Source: an uncultured Erysipelotrichaceae bacterium (lineage in GTDB: Bacteria; Bacillota_I; Bacilli_A; RFN20; CAG-826). From it: a stretch of DNA of 37,692 nt. The first letter of the stretch is position 1. Each line of letters opens with the position of its first letter. The translations under genes were made by a program, and so were the position numbers. Below the pieces are notes generated by a model. That model did not search any database, had not been told where the DNA came from, and saw only the letters and a program-made list of their open reading frames with translations. The stretch lies in contig CADCPN010000058.1 of the NCBI GenBank assembly GCA_902803375.1, positions 1 to 37,692 of the forward strand, written 5' to 3'. Positions 1-7,544 of the stretch are shown piece by piece.

Positions 1-56
1 CTCTAAGTCTGCCTGGTCCGGCAGCGGAAATATTATAAATCAACGGCGGGGACTAT

Positions 57-398
57 TCAAAAAGCCCGCATGTGCACTTTTTGCCTTATATCGTTATTAA
101 ACATATCTACCCAATAGTTAGATAATCTATTGCGATATTTGGAAGATAACATCTCCGAAAAAGAGATAACCTCTTCTTCTTTTGGTAGTTCGCGCACTAC
201 CACGGTTTTTAATTTGAGAAATTGATATTTGCCAATGAATTCAGCCCCCGCCCAATAGTACGCTTTAAAATGGTCTGTTACTGGATCGCCAGTTTTTAAT
301 TTCTCAAGTTCTAGTGTAGGTTTACGTTCTACAACGCCAACTTTTTCAATGTCATCGCATTGCTCGGAAATCGGTTCCTCTAATATTATATTTGACAT
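57..398 (-). CDS. Hypothetical protein, AT-rich island
   Basis: This 113-residue protein is not recognised. It is acidic near the N-terminus and has no signal peptide, membrane segment or Cys motif. The central part is rich in aromatic residues (AYYWAGAEFIGKYQFLKL). The start is supported by AAAGGA seven bases upstream on the minus strand, and the TGA stop lies at 57-59, so the gene is complete. It is the last gene of a minus-strand series after the XRE and ImmA-like genes and shares their low GC. That suggests acquired mobile-element cargo, for example a phage or ICE accessory gene, but this is inference from context only. Confidence 0.55.
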   Translation of the reverse strand: MSNIILEEPISEQCDDIEKVGVVERKPTLELEKLKTGDPVTDHFKAYYWAGAEFIGKYQFLKLKTVVVRELPKEEEVISFSEMLSSKYRNRLSNYWVDMFNNDIRQKVHMRAF

Positions 399-467
399 AT
401 CTGCATGTCCTTTCTCCTACAGAAAAGATGTAGGCACTTTGTTTTGGACATGCTAATATATATTTGT

Positions 468-544
468 CTACGTGCTTCGAGCATGTCCACAATCGCAACT
501 AGTTCCAGTGGTTGCGATTTTTAGTTTTTTGCTTTTTGCGGCAT
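468..544 (-). other. Candidate mini-ORF with a -1 frameshift signal
   Basis: On the minus strand AAAGGAG stands six bases before an ATG (544). The zero frame reads MPQKAKN and stops at TAA (521-523). The last sense codons form the slippery heptamer A AAA AAC (524-530) in the correct phase. About four bases later comes a 9-bp perfect stem, AATCGCAAC/GTTGCGATT (491-499 with 511-519). A -1 slip would give a 25-residue basic peptide ending SCDCGHARST. Heptamer, short spacer and stem-loop is the known bacterial -1 frameshift layout. Alternatively, read on the plus strand, the same stem followed by T-runs resembles a terminator, although no plus-strand gene lies upstream. An assembly indel is a third possibility. 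Confidence 0.3.
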
Positions 545-577
545 TAAAAACTCCTTTCAGTTTCAGCAGTTGTCTCT

Positions 578-1300
578 TTAGTATTCCATACGGTTATCCT
601 CCTTATCTGGTCTAATAAGAATATTTAAATCAAATAACCTATAAAGAACCGGGTTGTAATTAATGCCATACATGTTCGCTAACATAGCGATGTGTTTTTT
701 CATGAATGGCTTATATTCAATCGGTTCATCAGGTATATTCTTATAACGCATTGATTTGAAGAACGCCTTTTTAATAACTTTTCTAGGCATGATAACCGCG
801 GCGCATAGATAATTATTTTGTCTTTCAATGATATCTCTATCGCTCATTTTAGAGTTCCAAAAAGTTTTCTCTAAAGATTTAGAGTCACAAATTTGAATGA
901 TGTTTTCTGGATGGTCTTTGAAATACTCTTGGTCTTTAATCCAATGGCAATTTTCATGGGTGCAAACAAATATTTCTTTCTTTTTGTATTTCTTCTTATC
1001 TACAAGGACGTTGTTTATAACAATCGTCCCCTTTTTAAATGGTTCAAGATGTGGCTTATCTCCTTTTTGATACGTTCCTTTATCCCAAACATAGAATTGC
1101 TCATCGGCAAAGAAAATAAGGCCTAAAAGTTGTTCGTTTGGCGATATATATTTCCATTCGACATCCAAGCCTTGATTTTCTAGCAAATCATATGGGTCCA
1201 ATGGCAAAACTTTCTCCAACCTTTCTGGATAATATCTTCTATTAATATCTTCTGCCATTAATTCCAAGGTTTCTCTGGAATAGAAATACTTTTTGAACAT
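578..1300 (-). CDS. ImmA/IrrE-family metallopeptidase
   Basis: This is a protein of about 240 residues carrying HENCH (the HExxH zinc-protease motif) in the context IFVCTHENCHWIKD, with a downstream segment typical of the family (NNYLCAAVIMPRKVI). ImmA/IrrE proteases cleave or inactivate a partner XRE repressor on DNA-damage or stress signals, and in mobile elements they trigger induction. It follows an XRE gene directly, which is the classic pairing. I chose the start at 1300 (MFKKYF), eight bases after the XRE stop. The reading frame stays open to an ATG at 1351, but that start would overlap the XRE gene and has a weak ribosome site. Base composition is AT-rich like its neighbours. Confidence 0.8.
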   Translation of the reverse strand: MFKKYFYSRETLELMAEDINRRYYPERLEKVLPLDPYDLLENQGLDVEWKYISPNEQLLGLIFFADEQFYVWDKGTYQKGDKPHLEPFKKGTIVINNVLVDKKKYKKKEIFVCTHENCHWIKDQEYFKDHPENIIQICDSKSLEKTFWNSKMSDRDIIERQNNYLCAAVIMPRKVIKKAFFKSMRYKNIPDEPIEYKPFMKKHIAMLANMYGINYNPVLYRLFDLNILIRPDKEDNRMEY

Positions 1301-1308
1301 TTTCGCGC

Positions 1309-1668
1309 CTATTTGCTTCCTTTCATCATTTTCTCGATGATTTGAAGCCATTCCTCATCACCAAGATTGAGCTCTTTCGCCCTTCTCAATGCCACTCTGA
1401 CATTTTGGTTATCACTAACATATTCAGTAATGTCTTTGGCAATCTCGTTTTTACTGTTCGCCGCCAAATCGAATAATGTGTTTTTGTCTTCGTCATTCAA
1501 TTTCAAAACGTGCGCCATAGCTTCTAGAATATCTTGCGTTGGGGCATTCCTTTTTCCTTTTTCTATATCACTTACATATGAAGGGGCGATTTTAAGTTCG
1601 TCAGCGAATGCTCTGAGTGTGATGTTTAACGATCGTCTTTTTTCTTTTACGAATTCTCCAAAAGTCAT
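1309..1668 (-). CDS. XRE-family transcriptional regulator
   Basis: This 119-residue protein has an N-terminal helix-turn-helix (TLRAFADELKIAPSYVSDIEKGKRNAP, about residues 17-43), the standard Cro/C1-type fold. A helical C-terminal part probably serves for dimerisation or for contact with the protease. The start at 1668 (MTFGEF) has AAGGAGAG just upstream; an in-frame ATG at 1728 lies inside the promoter and is unlikely. It is followed by the ImmA/IrrE gene, so the two probably form a repressor-antirepressor module of a prophage or ICE. The inverted repeat in its leader (1685-1700) suggests autoregulation. Confidence 0.85.
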   Translation of the reverse strand: MTFGEFVKEKRRSLNITLRAFADELKIAPSYVSDIEKGKRNAPTQDILEAMAHVLKLNDEDKNTLFDLAANSKNEIAKDITEYVSDNQNVRVALRRAKELNLGDEEWLQIIEKMMKGSK

Positions 1669-1684
1669 TTTGCTCTCCTTTGTT

Positions 1685-1736
1685 GACAAGTTCGCTTGTC
1701 TGCTAACAATATAACAATGCCAAAACAAACGGTCAA
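1685..1736 (-). promoter_or_regulatory. Promoter and likely operator of the XRE gene
   Basis: On the minus strand TTGACC (1731-1736) and TATATT (1708-1713) are separated by exactly 17 bases. Between the -10 and the ribosome site lies a perfect 6-bp inverted repeat, GACAAG-4-CTTGTC (1685-1700). Its position just downstream of the likely transcription start fits a repressor operator, although a 5' UTR hairpin is also possible. Confidence 0.7.
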
Positions 1737-2104
1737 CTCATTTTCATGAATTTATTTGCTGAAGTTCGAAACTCCTATACCTTGCCTATAGATAATGGCG
1801 ACTTAATTTCAACCTTAAAGATAAAAATAAGGCCTTAACAATGGTCTCTACAAATTACTTATAATCTATGATTCTATTTCTTAAAAATCTTTGTATTGAC
1901 ATATGGGGCCAAAAAAAGAGATAAATCGTAATCTTAAGTGCAACACTTTGAGATGGCTTCGGACATCAATTTCGATGGGGATGTCCGGTCGTTGCATTTC
2001 CTAGGTCTATCGTTAATCAGGCTCGTCTTTTTATCAATAGGGACCTGGGTATATGAAGTGCTATCAATAAAGTAGGATATTAGCCAAGTTATCATTAACA
2101 TGCA
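1737..2104. other. No gene seen; island border
   Basis: This stretch is AT-rich up to about 1920 and then becomes more GC-balanced. No open frame in it resembles a protein, and no tRNA or clear repeat is visible. It probably contains the junction between the XRE/ImmA island and the recombinase remnant. Confidence 0.4.
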
Positions 2105-3061
2105 CACATCACCCAATGGTCTGGGCGGCGCACGCGCGGGAAAGGATTCGCGGATGGAATAGCATCCGTTCACGGAATCGGAAAGATATATCGGAAGGCT
2201 TAAGTGCGATGGAGCCGTAAACGACAACGCAATACCGCGCTTAATCGATGATGCGACCTTCAACAAAGCCCAGGAGCGTAGAGCCCAAAGAAGGCATTGC
2301 GGAGGCGCGTTCCAAGCCAACGTGGAATATTCTTTGACCGGCAAGTTGTTCTGCGGGGAATGCGGAGAGATGCTTATCGGGGAATCTGGCACATCGAAGA
2401 GCAAGAGGCTCTATTCCTATTACCACTGCCTAGGCGCAAGGGCCCATAAATGCGATACCAGGAGGCTCTTGAAGGAAGACGTCGAGAACACAGTCGCCTT
2501 GCTCATTTTTGATTCCCTCAAGGAAAGAAAGCCATTAATGAAGTCGCCGACCGCATCTATCGCGCCCAAAGGCAGGACTCTACGGAACTGAGCAGATTAA
2601 AAGGCCAACTCTCTAGCGTTCAAACCCAAATTGGGAACTTCGAGAAGGCAATCGGCATGGGCATCATCACCGAGACGGCCAAAAGCGCATTGCTGAGGCT
2701 CGAGGGCGAGAAGTCCGATTTGGAGAAAAGGATCCAGCGTGAGCAAATCACGAACCGCCGATACACGAAAGCCGAAATCGTCGCATCTCTGGAGATACTT
2801 GGAGACTACTTATCCGAAAACGATATGCAAAAACGCGCCTTATTCGAAACTTTCATAGATAAGGTTGTTGCCTACAAAGGCGGAGAGATAGTCGTAAACG
2901 TCGATGTCTTCGGCACAAAAGCCAAAATCGAAAGCATCGATGGCGTAGTCAATGGTGTTCTTACGGAGAAGCTAGTGCTCCGCCGGGTAGAATCGGTACG
3001 AACGCTGTGCTGTCATCAGTCGGGGTTCGTTGTTGCAGGCTATCTTCGCAAAAGAAGGTAA
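2105..3061 (+). pseudogene. Large serine recombinase, truncated and frameshifted
   Basis: The C-terminal half of a large serine recombinase is readable, but only across frame changes. From about 2190 the frame reads RYIGRLKCDGAVNDNAIP, the usual segment before the zinc domain. It continues into a recombinase zinc beta-ribbon (LFCGECGEML ... YYHC) at 2322-2450. A one-base shift near 2533 moves the frame to a coiled-coil segment (KGQLSSVQTQIGNFEKAI) and a typical C-terminus up to the TAA at 3059-3061. Before 2190 the frame is broken again (stop at about 2158). The N-terminal catalytic resolvase domain with its active-site Ser is absent. Such integrases insert phages or ICEs, so this is a dead remnant, probably of the element that also brought the upstream genes. 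Confidence 0.85.
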
Positions 3062-3064
3062 ACC

Positions 3065-3110
3065 AAGCAAAAAGTCGTCCTAAACTGGGCGACTTTTTGC
3101 TTTATTTAAC
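3065..3110 (+). terminator. Rho-independent terminator after the recombinase remnant
   Basis: A 13-bp perfect inverted repeat (3065-3077 with 3090-3102, AAGCAAAAAGTCG) has a 12-base loop and is followed by T-rich sequence. It starts four bases after the recombinase stop. It is nearly symmetrical and could work in both directions. Confidence 0.75.
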
Positions 3111-3440
3111 AGATTAAGCAGCAGGCGGGCTGGGCGTGATCAAGATATCGATGTGCGATTGAGATGCAGGTAAAAATGTTTAAAGCCCTCAAATTCATCC
3201 TTTTGGGTGACTATCGTCATGTAGTTTATTATCAATATCGGCTTTCTTTGCTAAAAGTTTGGTCAACCAGCCTATCGCCATCAAGGCTTAGATGAGACAT
3301 TTCCCTAATCCTGTCATACAAGCCTTTAATCGCTTCAAAACTAGCGAAGAATCCTTGGCTTGAGAAAGAAGCCGTCCCGGAGCTGCAGAGAATCATTGCC
3401 GAGATATTCGGATGAAGAAGCAAAGAGCGGTTTCTCTCTA
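3111..3440. other. Gene-free stretch with a short orphan reading frame
   Basis: No complete gene is visible. On the plus strand 3296-3415 is an open frame without a start codon, ending NPWLEKEAVPELQRIIAEIF then Gly and a TGA. It reads like the natural C-terminus of a protein, so it may be a fossil whose family I cannot name. Confidence 0.35.
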
Positions 3441-3480
3441 TGTTGCCTAAACAACTTACTTTTTTCCCTTTTTCTATTAC
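3441..3480 (+). promoter_or_regulatory. Crp/Fnr-type operator and promoter of the cupin gene
   Basis: The palindrome GTTG-CCTAAA-CAAC (3442-3455) is followed by a -10-like TATTAC (3475-3480). The palindrome centre lies about 29 bases from the -10 centre, the spacing of class II activation by Crp/Fnr proteins (operator near -41). An almost identical palindrome lies upstream of the DUF438 gene. The cognate regulator is probably the Crp/Fnr protein encoded next door (inference). Confidence 0.6.
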
Positions 3481-3514
3481 ACTTCTTGTGGAGAAAGGAA
3501 GGAGAAAAGGAAAC

Positions 3515-4171
3515 ATGATGAAAGAAAAAGCTGGCGTCGTCTTCTCTATTGCAAAAGACAATGCCCCGGTCCCTTTCTGCACGATTTCCAAAAGTGTATC
3601 GACTGGAAAAAATTCCATCGCCTATTTCTCATTAGCCGCCGATACCGATATCAGCGCAGAGAGCCATCCGAAAAGGAAAATCCTATTGGTGGCGGATGGC
3701 GATTTGGAAGTCTATAGCCGCGAAGGCGAAAGAGGAGTCTTAAAGGAAGGAGAGTTCATTCTTCTTCGAAGCGGAATCACCGCTGGGAGCAGAAGCAATT
3801 CTGGGACTGTCTATACGGAAATTACCTTAGAAAAGGAGGATATTATGAATCAAACAATCAAAGCAGGAGAAGTCTTCAAGCTGGCGGATTTATTGCCGTA
3901 TCAGGATGGGAAGATCGTCAATATGGATATCGTCAAAGGAGAGGGAATGAAGTTTGCCCTTCTCTCCTTTGGAGAAGGCACCGGGCTTTCCGAGCATGCC
4001 GCTCCCGGGGAGGCGATTGTCTTCGCTTTAGACGGAAAAGCCATCATTGGATACGAAGGAAAGGAATATCCGATCCAGGCCGGCGAGAACTTCCACTTCG
4101 CCAAAGGCGGAAGGCATTATGTCAAAGCGGACGGCCGCTTCAAGATGGCCTTGCTTCTTACGTTAGAGTAG
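3515..4171 (+). CDS. Double-cupin domain protein
   Basis: This 218-residue protein has two cupin modules in tandem. The C-terminal one is clearest (about residues 125-218), with EHAAPGEAIVFALDGKAIIGYEGK and a second motif QAGENFHFAKGGRHYVKA. Histidines are retained at positions that could bind a metal. The N-terminal half (RKILLVADGDLEVYSREGER) is a weaker copy lacking obvious ligands. The start ATG at 3515 follows GGAAGGAGA; the open frame extends upstream to 3440, but that would begin inside the operator. Its end overlaps the convergent Crp/Fnr gene by nine bases. Substrate unknown. Shared regulation with the DUF438 protein suggests a role in redox or nitrosative stress. Confidence 0.75.
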   Translation: MMKEKAGVVFSIAKDNAPVPFCTISKSVSTGKNSIAYFSLAADTDISAESHPKRKILLVADGDLEVYSREGERGVLKEGEFILLRSGITAGSRSNSGTVYTEITLEKEDIMNQTIKAGEVFKLADLLPYQDGKIVNMDIVKGEGMKFALLSFGEGTGLSEHAAPGEAIVFALDGKAIIGYEGKEYPIQAGENFHFAKGGRHYVKADGRFKMALLLTLE

Positions 4172-4882
4172 GTTTTCTCTTTCTTTCGTCAGCAGATGAA
4201 AGTGGTTTTTCTCATAATCGATCAGTCCCTCTTTTCGCAACTTCGAGAGCTCATTGGAAAGAGCGCTTCGTTCGGCGAAGAGAAAATCGGCAAGCTGCTG
4301 ACGATCGAAAGGGATGTCGAAATAGGAAGAGTGCTGGCGGATGGATTCCGATGAGAGATAGGCGAGAATCTTATCTTTCAGCGTGGGCTGAGTGATATAG
4401 GTGAGCTTTTCCCGCAAAGTGAGATTTCTTTTGGCCAATAAAGCGAAGAGATTGTCAATGAGCCTTGCATGGAAGGGGCAGGCGGAAGAACACATGTGAA
4501 GCAAAGATGGGAGATCGAGGAAGAGGAGGACGGTTTCTTCATCGGCAACCACATCGGCGTTAGGAACTCCTTGCGAGGCAGCATAAGTCTCCCCGACGAT
4601 ATCGCCAGGGAGAACGGCATTGACGATATGTCTTTTTCCCCAGTAGTCGTACCACTCGGCATGCGCTTTCCCAGAGAGAAGAAGAGCAGCCGTTGTGATT
4701 TTCTCTCCCATACGGAAAATGACTTCTCCCTTTGCATATCTGACCTTTCGGCTTTTTAAGCAGACGAGCAGAATGCGGATTTCTTCTTTTTGGATGCCTA
4801 AGAATAGAAGCGATCCTTGAAGCGTCTGCTCCTCGTTTTCCGTGATCTTTGGCATCTGCATGCTCTTTATTTCCTCGATCAT
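4163..4882 (-). CDS. Crp/Fnr-family transcriptional regulator
   Basis: This 239-residue protein has an N-terminal cyclic-nucleotide-type beta-barrel (about 35-150; GEVIFRMGEKITTAALLLSGKAHAEW) and a C-terminal winged HTH (about 170-235; FDRQQLADFLFAERSALSNE). It lacks the N-terminal Cys cluster of FNR. The two Cys residues in HMCSSACP, in the middle of the sensor domain, might bind haem, Fe-S or NO, but this is speculative. The start has AAGGAG nine bases upstream. It is divergent from the DUF438 gene and convergent with the cupin gene, both preceded by the same palindrome, so it probably controls both and itself. HcpR-like or NO-responsive members of this family are the closest functional analogy. 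Confidence 0.85.
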   Translation of the reverse strand: MIEEIKSMQMPKITENEEQTLQGSLLFLGIQKEEIRILLVCLKSRKVRYAKGEVIFRMGEKITTAALLLSGKAHAEWYDYWGKRHIVNAVLPGDIVGETYAASQGVPNADVVADEETVLLFLDLPSLLHMCSSACPFHARLIDNLFALLAKRNLTLREKLTYITQPTLKDKILAYLSSESIRQHSSYFDIPFDRQQLADFLFAERSALSNELSKLRKEGLIDYEKNHFHLLTKERENLL

Positions 4883-4901
4883 GTTTTCTTTTCTCCTTTT
4901 T

Positions 4902-4943
4902 GTTGCCTAGACAACATACATGTTACGCCTTTCCCTTTATTCT
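4902..4943 (+). promoter_or_regulatory. Crp/Fnr-type operator between divergent genes
   Basis: The palindrome GTTG-CCTAGA-CAAC (4902-4915) lies between the divergent regulator and DUF438 genes. A TATTCT (4938-4943) about 30 bases downstream of the centre can serve as the -10 for the DUF438 gene. The site lies only 20-33 bases from the regulator's start codon, so it may also set autoregulation. Confidence 0.6.
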
Positions 4944-4988
4944 AGAAAAGGAAAGGGAAACGATTTCCCGGAGATAAGGAGATAAACT

Positions 4989-6506
4989 ATGGAAAAGAAA
5001 CTCGATCTCAGCCGTTCCGTCTACGAATTGGTCAGCGAATATCCGGAGTTGGCGGATATCCTTTATAACGTCGGTCTAAAAGACATCAAAAAGGCAAAGA
5101 TGTTTCATTCGGTCGCAAAGCTGATGACGATACCTAAGGGCGCCAAGATGAGAGGCATCCCGATGGAGAAAATCATTCTTGCCCTAAGCAGCAACGGCTT
5201 CGTTTTAGAAGGAGAGATGCCTTCGGGGGCAGCTTCGAAAGAACCAAAGCCTGAAGAAAAGAAAGAAGAAGAACCCCTTACGAGGACGACTCAGCTAAAG
5301 AACTATCTTCGCCGCCTCGGCAAAGGGGAATCGCTAGAGAGCGTCCGCGCAGATTTTGTCGCTCATTTCTCGGATGTCGAAGCCTATGAGATTATGGAAG
5401 CGGAGCAGGAGCTCATGGAAGAAGGGGTTCCTCTTAACGAAGTGCAGCAGCTTTGCGATATCCACTCGGCCTTGTTCCACGGAGCGACCAGAGAAGAGCA
5501 GATTGCAAACGCGGAAGAAGAGGTCATGGCCTCGCAGCAAAGAGCTTGGCTGCAGCAACAGCTGCCCTCAATAGAAGAGGCGGAAGAAAGCGATGAAAAA
5601 GAGAAAGCGAATCTCAAAGAAATCCCTGGGCATCCTCTTTCTATTTTCGCCAAAGAGAATATCGCTCTCACCGCTTTGATCGATGACGCCTTCAAGCGTC
5701 TAGACGCGCAAAAAGAATTAGGAGAACTTTTCCCCAAGATCCGCGAAGTCTCTATCCACTATGCGAAAAAAGGAGACCTGCTCTACCCCCTTCTTAAGGC
5801 GCGATACGATATCACCGGCCCTGCGGAAGTCATGTGGACGGTCGATGATGAAATCCGCGATGAGCTCTCCCAATTAGCGGCTATGGAGAATCCTGACGCC
5901 TCTATGCAAGCGCGTCTAAAGGCGGTTCTTAAAAGGGCTCAGGAGATGATCTATAAGGAGGATAATATCCTCTATCCTATCTGCGCAGAGAATTTCACCG
6001 AAGAAGAATGGATGGCGATCTACCAGGATAGCAAGGATTATCCCCTCTGCTTCGGGGTTAGGAAAGAAGTCTGGAACGAAGCGGAAGCGAAGAAAGAAAG
6101 CAAAGCGACAACCAATAGGGAAGGGGAAGTCGTTCTTCCTCTTGGGCATATGAGCGTCGCAGAGCTTACCGCCATGCTCAATACCATCCCGCTGGAGATC
6201 TCCTTTATCGACGAGAAGAACATCAACCGCTTCTTCAATGAGGGCCATAAGGTCTTCAAGAGACCTTCGTTGGCTCTCGATCGAGAAGTCTTCGCCTGCC
6301 ATCCGCCGAAAGTCGAACCGATGGTAAGAGCCATCCTCGACTCCTTCCGCTCCGGAGAAAAGGATTCCGTCGATGTCTGGATGAAGAAAAACAATCGCAC
6401 TTATCTCGTCCGTTATATGGCCGTAAGGGATAAACAGAAGCACTATCTCGGTGCGTTAGAAGTCGTTCAGGACATGGAGTTTGCCAGAGAGCACTTCGCA
6501 AATTAG
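4989..6506 (+). CDS. DUF1858-DUF438-hemerythrin-PAS protein
   Basis: This 505-residue protein has four parts. Residues 5-70 are a DUF1858 domain (SVYELVSEYPELADILYNVG). Residues about 95-170 are DUF438 (LKNYLRRLGKGESLESVRADF). Residues about 210-345 are a hemerythrin-like four-helix bundle beginning HPLSIFAKEN. The C-terminus from about 385 is a PAS-like domain (MLNTIPLEISFIDEKNINRF). Relatives in anaerobes are thought to be di-iron or haem sensors of O2 or NO. Here some expected ligand positions look altered: the usual HY-KEN-LLFP segment reads HYAKKGDLLYP, and HDEIR reads DDEIR, so iron binding may be changed. The start has AAGGAG upstream. The Crp/Fnr palindrome precedes it and a terminator follows. 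Confidence 0.85.
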   Translation: MEKKLDLSRSVYELVSEYPELADILYNVGLKDIKKAKMFHSVAKLMTIPKGAKMRGIPMEKIILALSSNGFVLEGEMPSGAASKEPKPEEKKEEEPLTRTTQLKNYLRRLGKGESLESVRADFVAHFSDVEAYEIMEAEQELMEEGVPLNEVQQLCDIHSALFHGATREEQIANAEEEVMASQQRAWLQQQLPSIEEAEESDEKEKANLKEIPGHPLSIFAKENIALTALIDDAFKRLDAQKELGELFPKIREVSIHYAKKGDLLYPLLKARYDITGPAEVMWTVDDEIRDELSQLAAMENPDASMQARLKAVLKRAQEMIYKEDNILYPICAENFTEEEWMAIYQDSKDYPLCFGVRKEVWNEAEAKKESKATTNREGEVVLPLGHMSVAELTAMLNTIPLEISFIDEKNINRFFNEGHKVFKRPSLALDREVFACHPPKVEPMVRAILDSFRSGEKDSVDVWMKKNNRTYLVRYMAVRDKQKHYLGALEVVQDMEFAREHFAN

Positions 6507-6524
6507 TCGATAAGTTGTTTTATC

Positions 6525-6552
6525 TCCCTCCTCTTCATTGAGGAGGGATTTG
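6525..6552 (+). terminator. Terminator of the DUF438 gene
   Basis: A perfect 9-bp stem, TCCCTCCTC/GAGGAGGGA, with a 6-base loop (6525-6548) lies 18 bases after the stop codon. The T-tract is short. Confidence 0.7.
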
Positions 6553-6605
6553 CCATTTTCAGGCGACTTGTTTCTACCTTTTCTTGGCTTTTAGTACATA
6601 CCTCC

Positions 6606-6850
6606 TCCACGGGTGGTTAGGCCCGGGGACAAACTGCGGCCTTCCCATAGGCTTTGGCTTGTCTTCCTGCCGCCTTCTCTCGATTTGATGAGCGGGCAAA
6701 GCCTGCCATCAAGGATGGCGACCTAACCCGTCGTGAGCGTTTCCTCTTTTGCCTTTAAGATCAGCGATTTCACGTATGCTGGGCTCAATCCGTTCATAGT
6801 CCCATTCCTATGGAATAATCATCCCAGCCGGGGGATTAGGCGGAAACGAA
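6606..6850. ncRNA. Unassigned structured RNA-like element
   Basis: No reading frame is visible in about 430 bases, but nested inverted repeats are. One domain closes with GGTTAGG/CCTAACC (6615-6621 with 6722-6728), extended by CACG/CGTG (6608-6611 with 6732-6735). It holds two hairpins: GCGGC/GCCGC (6636-6640 with 6669-6673) and TTGATG/CATCAA (6685-6690 with 6707-6712, with a GCGGGC/GCCTGC inner stem). A second domain closes with CGTTTCC/GGAAACG (6738-6744 with 6842-6848). It continues as GCCT/AGGC, then GCTGGG/CCCAGC (6778-6783 with 6823-6828), capped by ATTCC/GGAAT. I do not recognise a riboswitch, 6S, RNase P or tmRNA signature. The strand is undetermined; it could lead the lipoprotein gene at 6934. 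Confidence 0.45.
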
Positions 6851-6933
6851 TAACCCAATAGCCACAGACAAAACCATATTTTATGGAAAGAACCATCGTG
6901 TTAAGATGACTTTGAATAGAAACCGAGGTAACC

Positions 6934-7452
6934 ATGAGAAAACATCGCTCTTTGCTATGGCTGTCGCTATCCGCTCAATGCTTATTTTCCTGTGGCTCTT
7001 CGCTATATTTGGATAAGCCTTCCGATACAAACCTTGCTTTCTGGATTACGGAAAAGGTCTCGACATATGGCTTTCAGCTATCCAATTGCACCTATTTGCC
7101 TGGCATGTTTGGCGGCTCTATGTATTTAGATGGCCGATATGAGGCGATCAAAAATGATGCAGGCACCTTATCTGAGCCTGAGGTTCACGTCGTCTATACC
7201 GTTACCGCTTATCCTGATTATGCCTACGGTGGGCAATACGTGACTCGCATCGATATCACCGACCCCGAAATCTATGTATATGGCCTAACGTTCCTTTCCT
7301 CAGAAAGAGAAGTGTCTGCAACGATGAAGAAGCTGGGATTCACGCTCTCCTCCACCTCTAGCTGGAAAAAGAATAACTGCACGTTCTCCTTTGGCGAAAA
7401 AGGGATCTCAATCAACGCTTTCGTGTCCAATAAATATGGCATCCAATTCTAG
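6934..7452 (+). CDS. Putative lipoprotein, unknown function
   Basis: This 172-residue protein is not recognised. It starts with a basic residue cluster and a hydrophobic stretch ending in LFSC, a lipobox with the lipidated Cys at about residue 20, so it is probably anchored on the outer face of the membrane. The mature part is rich in Tyr, Thr and Ser and has repeated beta-like segments, without a catalytic motif I can name. The ribosome site is weak (GAGGT). It stands alone, preceded by the structured element and followed by a gene-poor stretch. Confidence 0.6.
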   Translation: MRKHRSLLWLSLSAQCLFSCGSSLYLDKPSDTNLAFWITEKVSTYGFQLSNCTYLPGMFGGSMYLDGRYEAIKNDAGTLSEPEVHVVYTVTAYPDYAYGGQYVTRIDITDPEIYVYGLTFLSSEREVSATMKKLGFTLSSTSSWKKNNCTFSFGEKGISINAFVSNKYGIQF

Positions 7453-7544
7453 ATGTCCTATGCAAAGCAAGCAAAAGGGGAGACGTTTTGAACAGGCCAC
7501 CCTTTTAAGTTTTTGATTAAGAAACGATGCCTAAGGCTAAGCCA

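Noticed and set aside
1934..2404. Minus-strand frame of 156 codons
   Set aside because: It is antisense to the serine recombinase remnant, whose zinc-ribbon motif is clear on the plus strand.
4378..6501. Several frames antisense to the Crp/Fnr and DUF438 genes
   Set aside because: They are shadows of genes with clear domains and good ribosome sites on the other strand.
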